Made by a program: the position numbers and the translations under genes. The notes below the pieces were generated by a model, which worked only from the letters and a program-made list of their open reading frames with translations, did not search any database and was not told where the DNA came from. From Isoetes engelmannii (taxonomy: Eukaryota; Streptophyta; Lycopodiopsida; Isoetales; Isoetaceae), in assembly GCA_011763485.2 (NCBI GenBank), contig JAANSK020274046.1, forward strand, positions 1-21,046: a DNA stretch of 21,046 nucleotides, read 5' to 3'. Positions 8,909 to 21,046 of this stretch are shown here, in pieces. Numbering within the stretch: position 1 is the first letter of the stretch; the number at the start of each line of letters is the position of its first letter.

Positions 8909-10564
8909 TCATCCTTCTATAATTCATTCCCTCGTAGTATCATCTGCTAGTAATCTAAAAAACTTTTTCCAGCCCATTCTTCTGCTGCACGAAGCTTCCA
9001 CCTTCTAAATTATGTTTCAAATTTCCCCTTCTCAACAAATCCTTTAATTTCATCCACCACAAACGTCCTGCCATAAAAATCCGCAAGCTGCTCAATTTCA
9101 ACTTGATCAAATGCTCGAAGAGCTACCCTACTTGAAGGAAAGTTCATTGGTGCCAAGATTCTCATCTTGGATAATATCTCAACTACTTTAAGACTGTCGC
9201 CCATATAACTAATAAACCCTTTTGCAAGTTTCTTTTGGAAGTCCAATGCTCGGGCAAGGTCATTACCCTCCACACATCGTTGCTTAAGCAAACTCCTAAA
9301 AATGTCACCTTTTATAACACCTCGGAGCTCTGTTAAATGGTTGTCTTTCTTACAACAATAATCTGGAATTATTAAGTATCCCTTGCTATCCATACGGTTG
9401 CCATTAAAATCAAGTGGTTGATCTACTAGGAAATCTTCTCATATGTCTCCAATCGTATGCTTCACTAAGTTTCCAACAATTGTGACATCAATAGTTACTA
9501 ATAGCTTCTTATAGCTAATAGCTTCTTATAAAAACAACTTGAAGCTGTCATGTGGCCCAAAATATCTTGCTAAAAAAGCTAAGACATAGATGATTTCAAA
9601 GCTGTCCAACTCGTAATACAAATACATCTTTCCTTCATTTTTGAAGCTTGAGGAACATATTATAAGTTTACAGACAATTTTCTAATAGCCCCATGACGCC
9701 TAAGCCACCTTGTGTCCTGCATTTTGATCAATTTACTAACATCATAACCTAGTTCTTTTTCTACCTCTACATGATGACTCGGATGCTTTGAGCTTTTGCC
9801 AAAGAAGGCAGACACTTTGTTAATCAAAGCATCGATCTTGTTACAAACTTGTTTGCATTTTGCTAGTTCCCCCTATATCTTCCAACAAAAAATTGTCTTA
9901 TGGGCCAAGCAATGTAATGTATGTTGGTCAAAGCAATGTATGCTGGTCAGGAATCCAATTACCTGTTTCAACCAGACTGCAACTCCATTTTGGGACACTT
10001 TCATAGCACGAGCTCCATCAGACTTCAATGCCACAAATTTGCTCATCTCCAATCCTGCAGCCTTGACTTTCTCCGCAACTAGATTGAAAATATGCTCTCA
10101 TCACTATCAGCTATCCCATGCAGCCCAAAGTAGCTTGTTTTCACCAAGTTATCCTCCAAATATATATCATCCTTTCGAGTCAATTATAATTATATATAAT
10201 TGGGATATTGAATATTCCACTCAGTCCAGAACCTCTACATTAGGTACATCAAGTTGCTCGACTCATCTACATGGCAATGGAGATGCATTCACAACTTGCT
10301 AGTCATACCATATGTATCCTTGACTGTAGTCATTAGCATATATCCCAACAAGCACCCATGTGGTTGATGAAAAGTCCCGTCATCATCCCATTCATCTTCT
10401 TCATACGTGACTTCATCCCTTTTGGCAAAGTCCTCGATAAAGTAGTTAACGATTCAAATCCATGTTCAGAGACACATTTGCAAAGAAAACATAACTTTGG
10501 CCTGACAAAAAAAAAATGAAACCTTCCACTGCTTCAAAGTTAAATTGCATTACACCAAAAGTAC
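8909..10564. repeat. Copy 1 of a 1.65-kb head-to-tail duplication
   Basis: Starts at tcatccttctataattcatt and ends at caccaaaagtac. It matches 10567-12209 collinearly in the same orientation with many substitutions and small indels: I count 9 differences in the 100 bases from 9121 to 9220. The offset is 1658 bases at the left end and 1645 at the right, so indels net 13 bases. It also contains older small repeats shared by both copies (tagcttctta twice, 17 bases apart, at 9502 and 9519), which predate the duplication. Confidence 0.9.
9010..9393 (-). pseudogene. hAT transposase central fragment (copy 1), 127-codon open stretch
   Basis: This is the longest surviving open piece of the transposase. 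It contains LTELRGVIKGDIFRSLLKQR, then DFQKKLAKGFISYMGDSLKV, and MNFPSSRVALRAFDQVEIEQ just before LADFYGR; the DFYG segment precedes the dimerisation domain in intact relatives. The equivalent frame in copy 2 is broken within the first third and survives only as a 62-codon remnant (10666-10854). Copy 1 sits next to the dimerisation domain, as expected for the ancestral order. Confidence 0.7.
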
Positions 10565-10566
10565 AT

Positions 10567-12209
10567 TCATCCTTCTATAATTCATTCCCTCGTATCATCT
10601 GCTAATTAATCTAAAAAGATTTTTCCAGCCCATTCTTGTGTTGCCTAAAGCTTCCACCTTCTAAATTATGTTTCAAATTTCTTCTCCTCAAAGAATCCTT
10701 TAATTTCAGTTTTATCCACCACCAAGGTCCTGCCATAAAAATCTGCAAGCTGCACAATTTCAACTTCATCAAATGCTCGAGGAGCTACCCTACCTGAAGG
10801 AAAGTTCATTGGAGCCAAGATTCTCATCTTGGGATAACATCTCAACTTCTTCAAGCCTGTCGCTCATGTAACTAATAAACCCTTATGCAAATTTCTTTTG
10901 GAAGTCCAACGCTCGAGCAAGGTCATTACCCTCCACACATCGTCGCTTAAGCAAACCCCTAAAAATCTACCTTTATAACACCTCGAAGCTCTGCTAAATG
11001 GTTGTCCTTCTTACATCAATAATCTGGAATTATTGGGTATCCCTTGCTATCCATGCGGCTGCCATTAAAATCAAGTGGCTGATCTACTAGAAAATCTTCT
11101 TGTATGTCTGCAATTTATGCTTCACTAAGTTTCCAACAATTGTGACATCAATACGTACTAATAGCTTCTTATAGCTAATAGCTTCTTATAACAACAACTT
11201 AGAGCTGTCATGTGGCCCAAAATATCTTGCCAAAAAACCTAAGAAATAGATGACTTCAAAGCTGGACAACTCGTAATACAAATTCATCTTTTCTTCATTT
11301 CTGAAGCCTGAGGAACATGTTGTAAGTTTACAGACATTTTTTTAATAGCCCCATGACAGCTAAGCCACCGTGTGCCCTAAACTTTGATCAATCTACTAAC
11401 ATTATAGCCAAGTTCTTTTTGTACCTCTACATGATGACTCGAATGCTTTGAGCTTTTGCCAAAGAAGGCAGACATTTTGTTAATCAAGGCGTCGATCTTG
11501 TTACAACTTGTTTACATTCTGCTAATTCTCCAAGGAATATCTGTCTTGTGGATCAAGCAATGTATGATGGTCAAAGGAATGTATGATGGTCAGGAATCCA
11601 ATTACCTGTTTCAACCTGGCTGCAACTCCATTTTGGGACACACCGTTACACGAGTTCCATCAGACCCCAATGCCACAAATTTTCTCATCTCCAACCCTGC
11701 ACTGCAGCCTTGACTTTCTCCATAATTAGATTGAAAATATGCGCTGCATCACTATCAACTATCTCATACAACCCAAACTAGCTTGTTTTCACCAAGTTAT
11801 CCTCCAAATATGTAGCATCCTTCCGAGCCGATTATAGTTATTATAATTGGGATATGGAATATTCTACTCAGTCCTGAACCTCTACAATAGGTACATCAAG
11901 TTGATCGACTCATCTACATGGCAATGGAGATGCATCTACAACTTGCTAGTCATACCATATGTACCTTCGACTGTAGTCATTAGCATATATCCCAACAAGC
12001 ACCCATGTGGCTGATGGAAAGTCCCGTTATCATCCCTTTCATCTTCTTCATATCTGACTTCATCCCTTTTGGCAAAGTCCTTGATAAAGTAGTTAACGAT
12101 TCAAATCCATGTTCGGGGATATATCTGCAAAGAAAACATAACTTTGGGCTGACAAAGAAAATGAAACCTTCCATTGCTTCAAAGTTAAATTGCATTACAC
12201 CAAAAGTAC
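10567..12209. repeat. Copy 2 of the 1.65-kb head-to-tail duplication
   Basis: Begins two bases after copy 1 ends, so the copies are essentially contiguous. Its right end (caccaaaagtac, then caaaataagag) marks the boundary of homology. The 17-base-period repeat is at 11162 and 11179. Reading frames here are more fragmented than in copy 1. On the transposase strand this copy is the upstream one. Confidence 0.9.
10666..10854 (-). pseudogene. hAT transposase fragment (copy 2 counterpart of 9010-9393)
   Basis: The 62-codon remnant keeps KMRILAPMNFPSGRVAPRAF and VEIVQLADFYGRTLVVDKTE, clearly homologous to the copy 1 fragment but with a small in-frame insertion near its C-terminus and an upstream frameshift. 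It carries no dimerisation domain after it, because copy 1 follows instead. Confidence 0.65.
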
Positions 12210-12249
12210 CAAAATAAGAGAGGCTATAAAATTTGCAAATGACAATCAA
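11980..12249 (-). pseudogene. Upstream hAT-associated fragment (copy 2)
   Basis: Minus-strand frame containing SPKLCFLCRYIPEHGFESLT and LPKGMKSDMKKM. A frameshifted counterpart exists in copy 1 (about 10380-10560), so this is part of the duplicated block. I cannot match it confidently to a named hAT subdomain; its position suggests the region before the catalytic core. The first residues lie beyond the duplicated block and are probably not original. Confidence 0.4.
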
Positions 12250-12396
12250 GAGTACAAGACATGCTGAAGATTGTAGAAGTAGATGATCAATGTCGAACCT
12301 CTAGTACCAATATAAATATGCAAAGAATGTGAAAAGAATGCTAACCTTGTTGTATAATTACCAGTGGGGAAGATCTTCTAGAATGTGACAAATTTG

Positions 12397-12660
12397 TCAG
12401 GAACCTGCTGTTTCTTGGAACCATTTTTTGTGCATAATGCAAAAATTCGTGCAGATGTCAGAGTGACATGAATCCCATTTAGTCGTTGTAACTTGATCCG
12501 CTTGATGAAACAAAAGATCTTTTTTGATATATTGGATACGTTTACAAGCTTCTTGTCTTTTGGAAATCTTTGTTAGACTTAAACTGCTTTTTGAGTTCTC
12601 AACTTGTGAATGGTAATTTTTTTCCAACACAGAAGGGATATCAGAGCTCCCCTTAGCCAT
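12397..12660 (-). CDS. Unassigned ORF, 87 codons from ATG (doubtful)
   Basis: The frame begins MAKGSSDIPSVLEKNYHSQV and continues with KSSLSLTKISKRQEACKRIQ, ending at a stop at 12397. It is open upstream to about 12687, where a pyrimidine-rich AG (minus-strand ...TTTTTGTCGTGTCAG) could be a splice acceptor, so it might be a terminal exon. It is basic and has no signature I recognise. It lies between the hAT copies and the synthetase 3' end. It could be the lost 5' part of the hAT element, a fragment of a host gene, or chance; I cannot decide. Confidence 0.2.
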   Translation of the reverse strand: MAKGSSDIPSVLEKNYHSQVENSKSSLSLTKISKRQEACKRIQYIKKDLLFHQADQVTTTKWDSCHSDICTNFCIMHKKWFQETAGS

Positions 12661-12689
12661 AGCAGCTTCATCAACCTGACACGACAAAA

Positions 12690-13676
12690 ATCATCTCTGC
12701 TATAAGAAATTCCCCTGCATCCATGCTGTATAGAATCATTTCCAGTCTAAGATGACGATTGAGGGTTGCATCCCAAGTTCTCATGAAATTCATCAAGCCC
12801 CTCAAAATCAACCATATGATCCTCAATTGCACCATTTCTAATTCCTTTTGTTGTATGCTCTATGATCATGGCATAATCCAATTCCAAACCCTATCTTTAT
12901 CCTTTGCCTCATTTCGTGCAACTGACTTAGGTCATCTGATGCATTTAAATTGTTCTGAAAGAGCAGCCTTCCAAAACCGTTGTGCTTGTACTAAAATCTT
13001 TCAAAAGAATAGGCATCCGAAGAAAACTGCCACCATCCCTGGAAACACCGTTGTCTTACATCGAGGCCGAATCTGAAACCTCATACAGCCCAAAATCCAC
13101 CCTTAAAATAACATATTCAAAAGCATATGCGAAAAACACACCCTTCAAACATAGGGTTAGTCCTCCGGGCAACCAAAAAATTGGAGATAAATTCAAATTC
13201 CTTTATGTTGACAATGGACATTCCATGAAATTATGAAAACACATTTTGAGGAACAGTGCAAAACATAAGGGCATTTGCATTTGATGTGGGTAAAAGCACA
13301 CTAAAGATGTTTTTATTCATTGCAAATTTGTGAGTACAACGAAATTCTATGTGATATCACTCCATCCACATATCGTTATCGAGTATGTGGAGGTGATCAT
13401 ATAGGAGAATTTATGATTACTGCGTAACAACCCGACAAAGGAAGTATCCCAAACTCCACAACCGAACAAAGAAAATATCCCATAACTCTGTTCAGCAGCC
13501 ATAGCACAAACCTGCTTGCTGAGTTTGGATCTAAGAGATACCAGAGTCCGAGAAGAGTGTGCATAATTCTGGGAAAACACAAATAATCTGCGCCTCTTTC
13601 ATGTAGTCCATAGAAGCCACCCCTTACACAAATGTATAGCAGTCTTCTTTAACGTAGACCACGTCATAGGATATTG
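12690..13676. other. Spacer and probable 3' UTR of the synthetase gene
   Basis: No supported gene. The frames at 12759-13076 (plus) and 13347-13580 (minus) lack motifs; the latter lies directly downstream of the synthetase stop codon and is probably untranslated. The stretch about 12900-13100 is slightly more balanced in composition, but I see no family in it. Confidence 0.45.
13312..13317 (-). terminator. Candidate polyadenylation signal of the isoleucyl-tRNA synthetase gene
   Basis: The minus strand reads AATAAA about 360 bases downstream of the stop codon, giving a 3' UTR of ordinary plant length. It is only a candidate, as plant signals vary. Confidence 0.35.
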
Positions 13677-20423
<6,747 letters not shown>

Positions 20424-21046
20424 CTGTAGAACTGCGATGCAAATTCACACGCTTTAAGAAAAAAGGTAGAATTATCGGTGTCATCATGCCATTAAAGCTA
20501 AACACACAATCTGAATACTTCAACATAAAGGAACTCTAATTTTCGGGTCAGTAATTGGACCAAATGTCACAACTGTCCACAGCGATCCAGACAGAGCCAT
20601 GTTCCAGCATGGATAAGTAGTAGTCTGAATTTCACTGTTTCCATTTGATTTAGCAGGTGCTCCAGTCTAGCAAAGCTAGCATTTAAAACTACCTTGTAGC
20701 AGAAAAGCAATATGTTGAAGAGAGATTGTTTCCACTTTATATAAGCAAAAGGTGCTTCTGTCGGTAAAGAAAGATCTACCTCTGTTTGTACAGAAAACAA
20801 CTTTCTCATGCTTAAGCTAGGCTTGATATTATCGTGCCAAAACATGCTGAGTTTCAAACTCAAAAGGCAAAAGCTTTGAACAAAACACATTTAGAAGGAA
20901 AATGTTGAAGATGTTTGAACAGACAGAGATAAAAGTTGCCAAAAATACAGAACCCAGCACAAAAGTAGGACATGTATAATATATTCCAGAAAGGCATGTT
21001 GAGCACCATAAAGCTTTAAAAATATGCGAGTTTGATTTTGGGTGGG
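20424..21046. other. Part of an IleRS intron (no exon found)
   Basis: On the minus strand this lies upstream of the first exon in view, whose acceptor ends in ...TTCTACAG. I looked for the preceding synthetase segment (WDCHGLPIE, or the HIGH-type motif) and found none. The frame at 20567-20890 has no similarity I can see. It is therefore taken as intron running off the right edge. Confidence 0.6.

Larger units (their letters stand above)
8690..12209 (-). mobile_element. Degenerate hAT-superfamily transposase (ZNF862/KIAA1586-like clade), internally duplicated
   Basis: Minus-strand conceptual translation gives the order of a hAT transposase of the type domesticated as ZNF862/KIAA1586 in animals. 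It has a segment like the second catalytic Asp region (ALKSDGARAM at 10002-10031), a following C/H motif (HCLAHKTIF, about 9888-9914), a PSSRVALRAFDQVEIEQLAD stretch ending DFYG, and a C-terminal dimerisation motif (QCEREFSRMNVIKTS, then KLKIDQFDALMRI) at 8701-8898. Stops and frameshifts break the frame throughout, so it is dead. The middle part is present twice in tandem (8909-10564 and 10567-12209), whereas the dimerisation end occurs once. I found no terminal inverted repeats or 8-bp target duplication, so the true ends are unknown and the N-terminal zinc-finger region is not seen. Confidence 0.8.

Noticed and set aside
9796-10302. 168-codon plus-strand frame, the second-longest single reading frame in the window
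   Set aside because: It lies antisense to the hAT transposase remains; the minus strand here reads catalytic-core motifs (SDGARAM, HCLAHK). The plus-strand product has no motif, and the corresponding frame in copy 2 is broken.
13347-13580. 77- and 61-codon minus-strand frames just downstream of the synthetase stop
   Set aside because: Overlapping frames without motifs in the expected 3' UTR; not continuous with the synthetase frame.
20567-20890. 107-codon minus-strand frame as an upstream IleRS exon
   Set aside because: It contains none of the conserved IleRS segments expected before SMDAEARKNLTP, and its composition is intron-like.

Overview
The window looks like nuclear DNA of a flowering plant. 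It is AT-rich with long low-complexity intergenic stretches. It carries an intron-rich nuclear gene for a bacterial-type (organellar) isoleucyl-tRNA synthetase, a plant-type SAM-domain nuclear protein, a tRNA-derived SINE-like repeat and a decayed hAT transposase. Nothing in it is bacterial or plasmid-like. The genes lack the GC-rich 5' ends typical of grasses; I cannot name the species.

Layout. 1-126: two adjacent inverted repeats, one a perfect 33-bp stem. About 262-545: a SINE-like repeat with two internal tandem duplications. 1381-2490 (minus): a complete, single-frame gene for a 369-residue SAM-domain protein with basic and AT-hook-like motifs. 2600-8690: intergenic, with a microsatellite and small local duplications but no gene I can support. 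8700-12209 (minus): remains of a hAT transposase whose middle part is duplicated head-to-tail (two copies of about 1.65 kb, roughly 9% diverged where I aligned them). 12210-13676: spacer with one unassigned reading frame and the probable 3' UTR of the next gene. 13677-20423 (minus): seventeen exons of isoleucyl-tRNA synthetase, 888 residues through the stop codon. The transit peptide, the first part of the catalytic domain and the HIGH signature lie beyond the right edge.

The two host genes are both on the minus strand, about 11 kb apart, and show no functional link. The synthetase charges tRNA-Ile for plastid and/or mitochondrial protein synthesis; the SAM protein is probably nuclear. The best candidates for something unusual are the perfect hairpin at the left edge, the internal tandem duplication of the transposase, and the SINE with two in-place duplications. 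I did not find a clearly new multi-gene system.
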